This document shows positions 25,346 through 36,376 of a stretch of DNA of 64,000 nucleotides, in pieces. Position 1 is the first letter of the stretch. Each line of letters opens with the position of its first letter. The position numbers were made by a program, and so were the translations under genes. The stretch covers positions 419,438-483,437 of the forward strand of contig CAWGPP010000002.1 of NCBI GenBank assembly GCA_963824545.1, read 5' to 3'. The notes below the pieces were generated by a model, which made no database searches, was not told the DNA's origin, and saw nothing but the letters and a program-made list of their open reading frames with translations. This stretch comes from Bog-532 sp963824545 (GTDB lineage Bacteria > Actinomycetota > Actinomycetes > Streptosporangiales > Streptosporangiaceae).

Positions 25346-26161
25346 ATGCAACGCCTGCCGGAGCGGCAGCGCGCGCCCGTCCGTTCGGCCCACCGGGCCA
25401 GAAGACGCCGCCGGGGCGGGCTCGCAGGGTGGCTGATCACGCTGGGGGCCGTGTCGACCATGGCCGGCGTGGGCCTCGTGATCGGCCTGGGCCGCAAACC
25501 CGCCGTTCATCCCGCCGCCGAGGCGGCACCCGGGCGGGTGCTCCAGGCCGTCCCGGTCCTGGATCAGGCTGACGTCCCGCCCCGCACGTTCCGGGAGCAC
25601 GCCGTCGCGCCGGCCCCCGCCACCCCGGTACGTTCCCCGTCCGCGCCGCCGTCGGCCGCCGCGTCACATCCGGCGCCCGCCAGCCCGCCCCCGGCACCGG
25701 TCGTCGGTGCCCCGGCCCCCACCGCGGAATACGAGACGCCGCGCGGGGCCAACCAGCTGGCCTGGTCCGAGGCGATCCTCACGGCTCTCGGTGACCCGCT
25801 GACGTCGGCGAACATCGTGTCGATCGGCTACTGGATGCAGAACAAGGCCGGCACCCCGCCGCACGGGATCGTCGGGGCCAACAACCCGATCAACGTGAGC
25901 CAGCCCGGCTTCGGCGGATGGCCGATCAAGAGCGAGGGCGGCGGCTACAACCTGTATTCCTACCCGAGCCCGCAGGCCGGCATCCAGGCGCTCGTGGCCT
26001 ACCTGACCCCGACCGGCTATCCCCAGATCCTGGCCGCGCTGAAGTCGGGGGCCGGCCTTTCGTCCCCATCACTGGGCGGCGAACTGTCCGAGTACAGCGG
26101 CGGCGGCTACACCACCATCCCGGACACCTGGGGCGCCTCCCAGGGCAAGCCGGAAACCTGA
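25346..26161 (+). CDS. Membrane-anchored or secreted protein with lysozyme/glucosaminidase-like domain
   Basis: 271 residues. An Arg-rich N-terminus precedes one membrane helix ('GWLITLGAVSTMAGVGLVIG'); then an Ala/Pro-rich linker (~residues 50-130) and a C-terminal domain of ~140 residues ('IVGANNPINVSQPGFGGWPI', 'SYPSPQAGIQALVAYLTPTG'). This pattern (glycine-flanked NPxN and 'xQAGIQALVAYL') recalls phage-lysin or glucosaminidase-like domains in other actinobacteria, but no catalytic residue can be assigned. ATG 25346 has GGGAGGACC upstream. Function uncertain; probably acts outside the membrane. Confidence 0.65.
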   Translation: MQRLPERQRAPVRSAHRARRRRRGGLAGWLITLGAVSTMAGVGLVIGLGRKPAVHPAAEAAPGRVLQAVPVLDQADVPPRTFREHAVAPAPATPVRSPSAPPSAAASHPAPASPPPAPVVGAPAPTAEYETPRGANQLAWSEAILTALGDPLTSANIVSIGYWMQNKAGTPPHGIVGANNPINVSQPGFGGWPIKSEGGGYNLYSYPSPQAGIQALVAYLTPTGYPQILAALKSGAGLSSPSLGGELSEYSGGGYTTIPDTWGASQGKPET

Positions 26162-26192
26162 CGCTCACTGCGGTGATGGGCGCCGCCCGCGC

Positions 26193-27596
26193 CTAGTGGC
26201 GGAAGGACTCGCGGGGTTTCCCGGCCACCAGGGGGGCCGGCGGGCGGGGGAGCGACTCCAGGGTTTTGACCTGCTCGCGGATGTCGGCGAGCAAACAGCC
26301 GGCCAGGTCCATGCTGAAGCCGTTCTTGATCACGATCCGCAGCACCGCGGTCTGCTGCAGGTTGGCGGGGAACGTGTACGCCGGCACCAGCCAGCCCCGG
26401 CTGCGCAGCCGCTCGGAGACGTCGAAGACCGAGTACCCGGTGACGCTGTCCTTGAGCTTGAACGCGAACACCGGCAGCTCCTTGCCCTCGGTGAGCAGCT
26501 CGAACGGTCCGATCGCGGCGATCTGCGAGGCGAGGTAGACGGCCACCTCCTGGCAGGCCTGCTGGACGTCGTGGTAGCCCTTGAAACCGAGGCGCAGGAA
26601 GTTGTAGTACTGCGCGACGACGTTGGACCCGGGCCGGGAGAAGTTCAGCGCGAACGTCGGCATCTGCCCGCCCAGGTAGTTCACCCTGAAGATGAGATCC
26701 TCGGGCAGCGCGGACGGCTCCCGCCACACCACCCAGCCCACCCCCGGGTACACCAGGCCGTACTTGTGCCCGGAGGCGTTGATGGACGCGACCCGGGGCA
26801 CCCGGAAGTCCCACTCGAGGAACGGCTGCAGGAACGGCGCGACGAAGCCGCCGGAGGCCCCGTCGACGTGCACCGGGACGTCGTGCCCCCGGGTCCGCTG
26901 CAGCTCGTCCAGCGCGCCGCTGATCTCCTTGACCGGCTCGTAGCTGCCGTCCATGGTGGAGCCCAGGATGGCCACGACGCCGATCGTGTTCTCGTCGCAT
27001 TGCGCCACCGCGCCGTCCGCGGTCAGGTGGAGCCGGCCCTGCTCCATCGGGACCATGCGCGGCTCGACCTCCCAGTACCGGCAGAACTTCTCCCAGCACA
27101 CCTGGACGTTGGCGCCCATCACCAGGTTCGGCCGGGACGCGTCCTTCCCGGCGTCCCGGCGGGCCTTGCGCCACCGCCACAGCAGCGCCATCCCGCCGAG
27201 CATGCACGCCTCGCTGGATCCGGTGGTCGAGCACCCGGCCGCGTTCCCGCCGGCCGGTGAGTGCCACAGGTGGGCCAGGATGTTCACGCAGCGCCGCTCG
27301 ATCTCGGCGGTCTGCGGGTACTCGTCCTTGTCGATCATGTTCTTGTCGAAGCAGGACGCCATCAGCTTCTCGGCCTCGGGCTCCATCCAGGTGGTGACGA
27401 ACGTCGCGAGGTTGAGCCGCGCGTTGCCGTCCAGGATCAGCTCGTCCCGCACCACCTGCGCCGCGGTGCCCGGCAGCATGCCGTTGTCGGGCAACCGGTA
27501 GCGGGGCGTCTGCAGGCCTTTTTCCTGCACGTAGACCGGGTTGACAGCAACTTCCCGCTCTGCCTGGGACACGTCGACTTGCTTGTGCAGCGCCAC
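26193..27596 (-). CDS. gadB: Glutamate decarboxylase
   Basis: 467 residues, the normal length. PLP-dependent fold with catalytic lysine in 'INASGHKYGLVYPGVGWVVW', plus 'HVDGASGGFVAPFLQPFLEW' and 'TTGSSEACMLGGMALLWRWR' around the cofactor. Converts glutamate to GABA, consuming a proton. GTG 27596 follows AGGGAG. Convergent with the secreted protein upstream of it. No gadC antiporter nearby, so acid resistance by exchange is not shown. Confidence 0.96.
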   Translation of the reverse strand: MALHKQVDVSQAEREVAVNPVYVQEKGLQTPRYRLPDNGMLPGTAAQVVRDELILDGNARLNLATFVTTWMEPEAEKLMASCFDKNMIDKDEYPQTAEIERRCVNILAHLWHSPAGGNAAGCSTTGSSEACMLGGMALLWRWRKARRDAGKDASRPNLVMGANVQVCWEKFCRYWEVEPRMVPMEQGRLHLTADGAVAQCDENTIGVVAILGSTMDGSYEPVKEISGALDELQRTRGHDVPVHVDGASGGFVAPFLQPFLEWDFRVPRVASINASGHKYGLVYPGVGWVVWREPSALPEDLIFRVNYLGGQMPTFALNFSRPGSNVVAQYYNFLRLGFKGYHDVQQACQEVAVYLASQIAAIGPFELLTEGKELPVFAFKLKDSVTGYSVFDVSERLRSRGWLVPAYTFPANLQQTAVLRIVIKNGFSMDLAGCLLADIREQVKTLESLPRPPAPLVAGKPRESFRH

Positions 27597-27750
27597 CGCG
27601 GGCTCCCTGATCGAAGGTCTCCGGAATTACGGGGCCAGGCTACCCCCGGCCGCATCAACCGTTTGGCTGACTCCCCGGTCCGCCGGGCGCCCCGGAAATG
27701 TGGCCTGGCGGCCGATGCGCGGGCCGTCATCCGCGGGCAATTATGGGGGC

Positions 27751-28716
27751 ATGGCAGTAATCGAGGTGACCGGTCTGCACAAGGAGTACGGGCCGAAGGT
27801 CGCGGTCGACGACGTGTCGTTCACGGTCGAGCGCGGGGAGATCTTCGGCATCCTCGGGCCGAACGGGGCCGGGAAGACCACCACCGTGGAATGCGTCGTT
27901 GGCCTGCGCACACCGGACCGCGGCCGGATCAGCGTACTGGGCCTGAACCCGCAGCGCGACCACCGCGAGCTGCGCGAACTGGTCGGGGTCCAGTTGCAGG
28001 ACAGCCAGCTGCCGGACAAGCTCCGGGTCAGCGAGGCGCTGGACCTGTACGCCTCGTTCTACCGGACCCCGGCCGACGCGGGCGAGCTGGTCGAGCGGCT
28101 CGGGCTCGGCGACCGGCGGGACACCGCCTTCGCCAAGCTGTCCGGCGGCCAGAAGCAGCGCCTGTCGGTGGCGCTCGCGCTCATCGGCAGCCCGAAGGTC
28201 GCCGTGCTGGACGAGCTCACCACCGGGCTGGACCCGGCCGCGCGCCGTGAGGTGTGGGGGCTGATCTCCGAGATACGCAATGCCGGCGTGACGGTCCTGC
28301 TGGTCACGCACTTCATGGAGGAAGCCGAACGGCTCTGTGACCGGGTCGCGGTCATCGACAACGGCCGGGTGATCGCGCTGGACACGCCGTCCGGGCTGGC
28401 CAGCCGGGCGGGCGGCGAGCAGTACATCCGGTTCCGTGCCTCGGCGCCGCTGGATGAGGCGCTGCTGGCCAAGCGGCCCGAGGTGTCCTCGGTCCGCCGC
28501 GACGGTGCCCAGTTCACCATCACCGGCAACGAGGAGGCCCTGCAGGCGGTCATCACCGTGCTGATCCAGCACGGGGTCATCGCCCAGCACCTGCGGGTGG
28601 ACCAGGCCAACCTGGACGACGCGTTCGTCGCCCTCACCCAGCACGGCCAGCACGGCCAGCCCGGCCACGCCCAGCCCCGGCCCGCCGCCCAGCCGGACGA
28701 CGCACGGAAGGGATAG
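27751..28716 (+). CDS. ABC transporter ATP-binding protein
   Basis: 321 residues from ATG 27751 (longer in-frame extensions lack a ribosome site). Walker A 'GPNGAGKTTTVECVVGL', signature 'KLSGGQKQRLSVALALIG', Walker B 'VAVLDELTTGLDP' with Leu where Pro is usual, H-loop 'LLVTHFMEEAERL'. Exporter-type ATPase of the CcmA/DrrA group. The C-terminus after ~residue 300 is low complexity (QHGQHGQPGHAQPRP). First gene of a four-gene cluster with a permease and a two-component system. Confidence 0.92.
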   Translation: MAVIEVTGLHKEYGPKVAVDDVSFTVERGEIFGILGPNGAGKTTTVECVVGLRTPDRGRISVLGLNPQRDHRELRELVGVQLQDSQLPDKLRVSEALDLYASFYRTPADAGELVERLGLGDRRDTAFAKLSGGQKQRLSVALALIGSPKVAVLDELTTGLDPAARREVWGLISEIRNAGVTVLLVTHFMEEAERLCDRVAVIDNGRVIALDTPSGLASRAGGEQYIRFRASAPLDEALLAKRPEVSSVRRDGAQFTITGNEEALQAVITVLIQHGVIAQHLRVDQANLDDAFVALTQHGQHGQPGHAQPRPAAQPDDARKG

Positions 28717-28721
28717 CCAGA

Positions 28722-29489
28722 ATGTCTTTCTCCGCCGCACTCCCGGTCTCCGGGCGCGCCTGGCGCAAGCTCACGCTGACCGAGCTGAAGCTGCTGCTGC
28801 GCACCCCGGCCGCGATCTTCTGGGGCGCCGGGTTCCCGGTCGTCGGCTGGATCGTGATTGGCCTCATCCCGGGGACCGCCACCCCGGTCAAGGCCTTCGG
28901 CGGCGCCAGCGTGCAGCAGACCTACCTGCCCATCATCATCGCCTTCGCGACCATCATTATGGGCCTGCAGTTCCTGCCGGTGACCCTGGTCAGCTACCGC
29001 GAGCGGGGCATCCTGCGCCGGATGTTCACCACCCCGGTGACCCCGCAGGCGCTGCTCAGCGCGCAGCTCATCCTGGTCCTGGGCGTCCAGGTCGCCACGA
29101 CGGCCCTGCTCGTCATCCTCGGCACCGGCGCGTTCAGCGCCTCGATCGGCCAGCCGCTGGCCTTCATCGTGGCGTTCCTCCTGCTGGCCGCGGCGATCAG
29201 CACACTGGGGCTGCTGGTCGCCGCGGTCAGCTTCACCAGCAAGGCCGCCAACGCGGTCGGCGGCGTGCTGTTCTTCGTGCTGATGTTCCTGGCCGGGCTG
29301 TGGTGGCCGCGCGCGGAGATGCCGGCCTGGCTGCGCGGCATCAGCGACGCCACCCCGGGCGGCGCCGGCGTGCAGGCCGTCCAGGACGCGGTCGCCGGGC
29401 ACTGGGCCTCGGGGCTGTACTTCGGCGTGCTGGCGGCCTGGGTCATCGTGGGCGGGCTGCTCGCGGTCCGGCTGTTCCGCTGGGAGTGA
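28722..29489 (+). CDS. ABC-2 type transporter permease
   Basis: 255 residues with six hydrophobic segments, e.g. 'AIFWGAGFPVVGWIVIGLIP', 'LILVLGVQVATTALLVILGT' and 'GLYFGVLAAWVIVGGLLAVR'. Motif 'YRERGILRRMFTTPVTPQAL' is typical of ABC-2 permeases. It lies 5 bp after the ATPase and just before the sensor kinase. Confidence 0.9.
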   Translation: MSFSAALPVSGRAWRKLTLTELKLLLRTPAAIFWGAGFPVVGWIVIGLIPGTATPVKAFGGASVQQTYLPIIIAFATIIMGLQFLPVTLVSYRERGILRRMFTTPVTPQALLSAQLILVLGVQVATTALLVILGTGAFSASIGQPLAFIVAFLLLAAAISTLGLLVAAVSFTSKAANAVGGVLFFVLMFLAGLWWPRAEMPAWLRGISDATPGGAGVQAVQDAVAGHWASGLYFGVLAAWVIVGGLLAVRLFRWE

Positions 29490-29527
29490 CAGAATTGACG
29501 CGGGACAGCGCAGAAGGGAGGCCCGGC

Positions 29528-30925
29528 GTGTTCATGGGCCGCAGCCTGTCCAGGCCCAGCGGCGACCTGGCGGCGCCCGGCAGCCTGGACGCGTCCGAGC
29601 GCCGGCTCGAAATCTGGCTGCGGGCGGTCCCGTTCGCCCTGCTCGTCATGTCGATGATCCCGTACGTGATCACGCAGCACCCGTCGCCGGGTGACGTGGG
29701 CCGGACGCTGGCCGTGGTCGCCGCCACCGCCGTCTGGGTGGCCTGGTGGGTGCCGCTGCATCCGCAGTGGGCCGCGAACCGGGTCCTGATGTCCGTCTAC
29801 TACCTCGGCTTCCTCGCCTTCAGTGCGCTGCTGGTGGCGCGCAGCCCGTGGTTCGCGTTCTTCTGCTGGATCGGCTACCTGCACGCATACCGGTTCCTGG
29901 CCGGCCCGGCCCGGTACGTCGGCCTGGTCTGCACCGCGGCTCTGTCTGCCATCGCGCAGCTCGGCGGGTTCCATCGGCCGACCCCGGCGGACTGGGGCAT
30001 TTTTGCGGTGGTGGCGCTCCTGAACGCGACGCTGGTCGCCGCGTTCATTTACCTGGGCGCGAAGGCCGAGGAGCAGAACCAGGAACGCAAGCGGATCATC
30101 GTCGAGCTGGCCGAGGCGAACCGCCAGCTGGAAACCATGATGACCGAGAACACCGGGCTGCACGCCCAGCTGCTCACGCAGGCCCGGGAGGCGGGCGTGC
30201 TGGAAGAGCGGCAGCGGATGGCGCGGGAGATCCACGACACGCTGGCGCAGGGCCTGGCCGGCATCATCACGCAGCTGGAAGCCGCCCAGCAGGCCGGCCT
30301 GCAGGCGGCAGCGAGCCCCGGCGGCGCCTCCAACGGCCGGGAAGCCGGCCGGGCTGACTGGGAACGCCGGATCAGCAACGCCGCCCAGCTGGCCCGCGAC
30401 AGCCTGTCGGAGGCCCGCCGGTCCGTGCGGGCCGTCCGGCCGGAGGCCCTGGAGAACACCAAGCTGCCGGAGGCGCTGGCCGAGATCGCGGCGCGCTGGT
30501 CCACGGTCAACGGGGTGGCGGCCACGGTCACCACCACCGGCACCGCGCAGGCGCTGCATCCGGAGGTCGAGGTGACCCTGCTGCGCGTCGCGCAGGAGGC
30601 CCTGGCCAACGTGGCCAAGCATGCGGGAGCGTCCCGCGCCTGGATCACGCTGTCCTACATGGACGACGTGGTGACGCTGGACGTCCGCGACGACGGGGCC
30701 GGGTTCCGGATCCCCGGCCCGGGCGCGCCCGGCGGCGGCTTCGGGCTGACCACGATGCGGCAGCGGGTCCAGCGGCTCGCCGGGCACCTGGAGATCGAGT
30801 CGGAACCCGGCGGCGGGACGGCGATCTCGGCGCGGGTGCCGGCCATCCTGCGGGAGACCCCGCCTTCGGTATCATCAGCCGCGCCGTCACCGACGGCGCC
30901 GGCGGGCGGATGGTACGGTGCCTGA
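29528..30925 (+). CDS. NarL/DesK-type sensor histidine kinase
   Basis: 465 residues from GTG 29528 (GAAGGGAGG 7 nt upstream; a GTGA-coupled start at 29486 is an alternative). Six membrane helices occupy residues ~35-180, then a coiled linker 'EEQNQERKRIIVELAEANRQ'. HisKA_3 box with H236 in 'RMAREIHDTLAQGLAGIITQ'; HATPase N-box 'VAQEALANVAKHAG' and G-box 'DDGAGFRI'. Membrane sensor that phosphorylates the regulator 30918-31583. Placement behind an ABC exporter suggests sensing of a drug or envelope stress. Confidence 0.92.
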   Translation: MFMGRSLSRPSGDLAAPGSLDASERRLEIWLRAVPFALLVMSMIPYVITQHPSPGDVGRTLAVVAATAVWVAWWVPLHPQWAANRVLMSVYYLGFLAFSALLVARSPWFAFFCWIGYLHAYRFLAGPARYVGLVCTAALSAIAQLGGFHRPTPADWGIFAVVALLNATLVAAFIYLGAKAEEQNQERKRIIVELAEANRQLETMMTENTGLHAQLLTQAREAGVLEERQRMAREIHDTLAQGLAGIITQLEAAQQAGLQAAASPGGASNGREAGRADWERRISNAAQLARDSLSEARRSVRAVRPEALENTKLPEALAEIAARWSTVNGVAATVTTTGTAQALHPEVEVTLLRVAQEALANVAKHAGASRAWITLSYMDDVVTLDVRDDGAGFRIPGPGAPGGGFGLTTMRQRVQRLAGHLEIESEPGGGTAISARVPAILRETPPSVSSAAPSPTAPAGGWYGA

Positions 30926-31583
30926 GCGCGGCCCTCAGCCGAGCCCGGGCCGGGTGCGGCTGCTCATCGTGGACGATCACCCGGTGGTCCGGGACGGGCT
31001 GCGCGGCATCCTGGAGGGCAGCCCTGAGTTCGAGGTCGTCGGCGAGGCCGGCAACGGCGCCGAGGCCGTGACGCGGGCCCGCGCCCTGCGCCCGGACGTA
31101 GTGCTGATGGACCTGCGGATGCCCGACGTGGACGGCGTGACCGCGATCAAGCGGCTGGCCGAGCTGGGGATCGAGGCCCGGGTGCTCGTGCTGACCACGT
31201 TCGACACCGACAGCGATGTCGTGCCGGCGATCGAGGCCGGTGCCACCGGTTACCTGCTGAAGGACTCCCCACGCAGTGAGCTGCTGCGCGCGGTCCGGGC
31301 CGCGGCGCGCGGGGAGGCCGTGCTGTCCCCGTCGGTCGCCACCCGGCTGCTCGGCCAGGTGCGCGCGCCGGCCCGGGAACCGCTGAGCGCCCGCGAGCTG
31401 GACGTGCTCGCCCTGATCGCCCGCGGCACCTCCAACCGCGATACGGCGGCCCGCCTGTTCATCAGCCAGGCCACGGTCAAGACCCATCTGCTGCACATCT
31501 ACGCGAAGCTCGGCGTCAACGACCGCGCGGCCGCCGTGGCGGCCGGTTTCGAACGCGGCCTGCTGCCGAGGGCCACCGGCTGA
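30918..31583 (+). CDS. NarL-type response regulator
   Basis: 221 residues. Receiver domain 'RLLIVDDHPVVRDGLRGILE' with phosphoacceptor D65 in 'DVVLMDLRMPDVDG' and the switch 'VLVLTTFDTDSDV', then a LuxR helix-turn-helix 'LSARELDVLALIARGTSNRD' / 'FISQATVKTHLLHIYAKLGV'. GTG overlaps the kinase stop by 8 bp. Likely regulates the ABC genes in front of it (inferred). Confidence 0.93.
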   Translation: MPERGPQPSPGRVRLLIVDDHPVVRDGLRGILEGSPEFEVVGEAGNGAEAVTRARALRPDVVLMDLRMPDVDGVTAIKRLAELGIEARVLVLTTFDTDSDVVPAIEAGATGYLLKDSPRSELLRAVRAAARGEAVLSPSVATRLLGQVRAPAREPLSARELDVLALIARGTSNRDTAARLFISQATVKTHLLHIYAKLGVNDRAAAVAAGFERGLLPRATG

Positions 31584-31608
31584 GCCGCCTGTCCCTCGCG
31601 CCGAGACG

Positions 31609-32370
31609 CTAAGCGCCGGGGCGGCAGCGGTACCGGCACAGCAGGAAGCCGGCATCCTCCAGCACGTGCCCCAGCGTGACCGGGAGACCACCGGGCAGCG
31701 ACGCGGCGCCGTCGAGGATCCGGCCCGGCCCGGGGCCGCCCAGCAGCGGGCTGATGGTCAGGCACAGTTCATCGAGCAGGCCGCCGGCGGCCAGCTCGGC
31801 CAGCAGGTGCGGGCCGCCCTCGGTGAGCACGCGCTGGTAGCCACGGGCGGCAAGACCGGCGAGTGCGGCCTTCAGGTCCACGCCGTCCGTTCCGGCCACG
31901 ATCACGTCCGCGTGCGCCGCCACCGCGGCCCGCTGCGCCGCGGGCGCCTGCTCGCTGGTGATCACGATCGTGCGCGCGTCCGGCGGTGCGGCGGTGAACA
32001 GGTCCGTCTGCGGGTCCACGGTGAGCCGCCCCGAGATGATCGCGATCGGCGGCGTGCCGGGGCGCCCGGCGCGCAGGGCCGGCTCGATCGACGCGGGCCG
32101 AGCCGGCCGGTAGTGCTCGGCCCGGGCGGTGCCAGAACCGACGAGGACCACGTCGGCGAGGCTGCGCAGGATGCCGAAAATCCGGTGATCGGCGGCCCCC
32201 GACAGCCCACCGGACCGGCCGCCGATGGAGGCCGCACCGTCCACCGCGGCCACCATGTTGGCCCGCACCCACGGCTGGCCGTGGGGATGCGGCGGGTAAG
32301 CGTACAGCTCCGCCAGCCGGCCCGTGCTCAGCTCGGCCCCGGGCCCGGCCGCCGGGAACAGCTGCCGCAC
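31609..32370 (-). CDS. Pyrimidine reductase family protein (RibD C-terminal domain)
   Basis: 253 residues, a stand-alone RibD reductase/dihydrofolate reductase-like fold: 'WVRANMVAAVDGAASIGGRS', 'ADVVLVGSGTARAEHY', 'RVLTEGGPHLLAELAAGGLL', 'ISPLLGGPGPGRIL'. In riboflavin synthesis this domain reduces the ribosyl pyrimidine with NADPH; paralogues like this without a deaminase are of uncertain role. GTG 32370 lies directly after the glgX stop, so the two are co-transcribed. Confidence 0.87.
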   Translation of the reverse strand: MRQLFPAAGPGAELSTGRLAELYAYPPHPHGQPWVRANMVAAVDGAASIGGRSGGLSGAADHRIFGILRSLADVVLVGSGTARAEHYRPARPASIEPALRAGRPGTPPIAIISGRLTVDPQTDLFTAAPPDARTIVITSEQAPAAQRAAVAAHADVIVAGTDGVDLKAALAGLAARGYQRVLTEGGPHLLAELAAGGLLDELCLTISPLLGGPGPGRILDGAASLPGGLPVTLGHVLEDAGFLLCRYRCRPGA

Positions 32371-32371
32371 G

Positions 32372-34531
<2,160 letters not shown>

Positions 34532-34671
34532 CCGCCTCCTCCGCGTCGCTCCCCGCCGTATCCGGACGCGGGCCCCATATTTCTTCTCACTACCCGCTCA
34601 CTACCCGCGTAAGGCTACCGGTGCACTCGCGTTTGCGGGGATCTGCGGAGCTACGGATCACACGGGGGCGG

Positions 34672-35439
34672 CTACACTGCGGCAGCGGCGCCGCCGGCCA
34701 GTGACTCGGCGTAGCGGCCGAGCAGCACGTCGGCGACCTCGGGCGCGGCCCCGAGCACCGGGGCCACCGCCGTGGCGCCCGCGGCCAGGCAGTCGCGGCG
34801 CACCTGATCGGCGAACACCCCCGGCGACAGCAGGTAGCTGGCGACCAGGACGCGCCGTGCCCCGGCCCGCCGGGCCGCGGCCACCGCCTCGGGCGGGGTG
34901 GGGGACGCCGCGGACGCGTACGCGGGCAGCACCGCGTGCCAGCCCCGCGCCGCGCGCCAGTCCGCGGCCAGGTCGCTGATCACGGCGTTCGCGGCGGGAT
35001 CACTCGAGCCCGCCGCGGCCAGGATTACCGCCGTCTCGCCGGGCGGCACCTCCTGGCCGGCGCCCGCCGCGGCCAGCCGCCGGTCCAGGGCGCGCCGCAG
35101 CAGCGGGTGCGGCCCCAGCGGGGAGCCGTACGTGATGTCCAGCCGGGGCTGGGCGGCGCGCGCCTCTCGCAGTGCCTTCGGGATGTCGGTCTTGCTGTGG
35201 TACGCCGCGGTCAGCAGCAGCGGCAGCACGACGCCCTCGCCGTCCAGGGCGCCGAGGGCCTGGCCGATGCTCGGGGCCGCGTGGCCCAGGTAGGCGGCGC
35301 GGACGTCGAGCCCGGGATAACCCGCGCGGGCCGCCCGCACGCGTACCCGGCCCAGCAGCGCGTCCACGCTGGCCGCGGCGCGCGGGTCGGTGCTCCCGTG
35401 CGCCACCGCCACCAGCGTGGGCGCAGCGTGACCGGCCAT
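34672..35439 (-). CDS. CbiX/SirB-type sirohydrochlorin chelatase
   Basis: 255 residues from ATG 35439 (GGAG upstream). Two-lobed chelatase fold with metal ligand His in 'LVAVAHGSTDPRAAASVDAL', 'VLPLLLTAAYHSKTDIPKAL', and the mirrored half 'VILAAAGSSDPAANAVISDL', 'RVLVASYLLSPGVFADQVRR'. Inserts Fe or Co into sirohydrochlorin. Adjacent to a siroheme-dependent sulfite reductase, so ferrochelatase for siroheme is the likely role. 23 bp after cysH. Confidence 0.88.
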   Translation of the reverse strand: MAGHAAPTLVAVAHGSTDPRAAASVDALLGRVRVRAARAGYPGLDVRAAYLGHAAPSIGQALGALDGEGVVLPLLLTAAYHSKTDIPKALREARAAQPRLDITYGSPLGPHPLLRRALDRRLAAAGAGQEVPPGETAVILAAAGSSDPAANAVISDLAADWRAARGWHAVLPAYASAASPTPPEAVAAARRAGARRVLVASYLLSPGVFADQVRRDCLAAGATAVAPVLGAAPEVADVLLGRYAESLAGGAAAAV

Positions 35440-35462
35440 CACTCCGGCCGGCGGCGCAACGG

Positions 35463-36224
35463 TCAGAGGTGAATGCCGCACTCGGTCTTCCCGGTGCCGG
35501 CCCACCGCCCGCTGCGCGGGTTCTCGCCGGGGGCCACCTGGCGGGTGCAGGTCGCGCAGCCGATCGACGGGTAGCCATCGTAAACGAGCGGATTAACGAG
35601 GATGCCGTTGTCCGTGATGTAGTCGTCGACCTGCTTCTGGCTCCAGCCGGCGATCGGGTTGACCTTGACCATCTCGCGCCGGCCGTCCCACTCGACCACC
35701 TTGGCGTCGCGGCGCTCCACGGTCTCGTCGCGGCGCACGCCGGTGATCCAGGCGTCGTAACGGCTGAGCGTCCGCTCCAGCGGCTCGACCTTGCGCAGGT
35801 AGCAGCACAGGTCCGGGTTACGCCCGTAGAGCCGCGGGCCGAGCTCGGCGTCCTGCTCCGCGACGGTACGGGACGGCGTGACGTTGACCAGGTTGACCGG
35901 GTACACGGCCGAGACCGCGTCCCGGGTGCCGATGGTCTCGGCGAAGTGGTAGCCGGTGTCCAGGAAGATGACGTCGATACCGGGGGCGATGGCCGACGCC
36001 ATGTGGATGATCACCGCGTCGGTCATCGACGAGGTAACGCAGATCCGCGCCCCGAACGTCTGGGTCGCCCACCGGAGGATGTCGTCGGCGGACGCGTCGG
36101 CCAGTTCCTCCGCGGCGCGCGCAACGATCTGCTCCATACGGTGCGGTTCCTCCTGCTGGACAGTGACACCCGCTGCGGGGGGGTCTACCCCGGGCTCACC
36201 GGCAATTGTGGCCACGGAACTCAC
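35463..36224 (-). CDS. cysH: Phosphoadenylyl/adenylyl-sulfate reductase
   Basis: 253 residues from GTG 36224, which overlaps the zinc-ribbon stop (GTGA) and has TAGGAG upstream; a shorter ATG start near 36137 is possible. 'DVIFLDTGYHFAETIGTRDA' and 'ITGVRRDETVERRDAKVVEW' bind nucleotide. The CC pair in 'DLCCYLRKVEPL' plus CATC mark the [4Fe-4S] type, so APS is the likely substrate. Catalytic Cys is in the C-terminal ECGIHL. Reduces activated sulfate to sulfite for the reductase encoded upstream. Confidence 0.93.
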   Translation of the reverse strand: MSSVATIAGEPGVDPPAAGVTVQQEEPHRMEQIVARAAEELADASADDILRWATQTFGARICVTSSMTDAVIIHMASAIAPGIDVIFLDTGYHFAETIGTRDAVSAVYPVNLVNVTPSRTVAEQDAELGPRLYGRNPDLCCYLRKVEPLERTLSRYDAWITGVRRDETVERRDAKVVEWDGRREMVKVNPIAGWSQKQVDDYITDNGILVNPLVYDGYPSIGCATCTRQVAPGENPRSGRWAGTGKTECGIHL

Positions 36225-36376
36225 AGAGTCGCTCCTATTCCGGCGAAACGTAGCTGGAAACTGCGGGTGCAGCTGCGGCAGTGCCAGTCCCCGTCGGCTG
36301 CTGATCGCGGTTCGAGGTCTTCCTCGCCGCAATATGGGCAGTAGAAGGGAACGGCCCGCCCGGTGGGGCTGCTCAT
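36221..36376 (-). CDS. Small zinc-ribbon protein of the sulfite-reduction operon
   Basis: 51 residues. Two CxxC pairs (C13/C16 and C33/C36) in a compact ribbon: 'PFYCPYCGEEDLEPR' and 'DWHCRSCTRSFQLR'. Start ATG 36376 has GAGGAGGAAC and overlaps the sulfite-reductase stop (ATGA); its own stop overlaps the cysH start (GTGA). Coupling on both sides argues for a real gene. Similar short ORFs sit at this position in Streptomyces, as far as I recall. Role unknown; perhaps electron transfer or assembly. Confidence 0.82.
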   Translation of the reverse strand: MSSPTGRAVPFYCPYCGEEDLEPRSAADGDWHCRSCTRSFQLRFAGIGATL

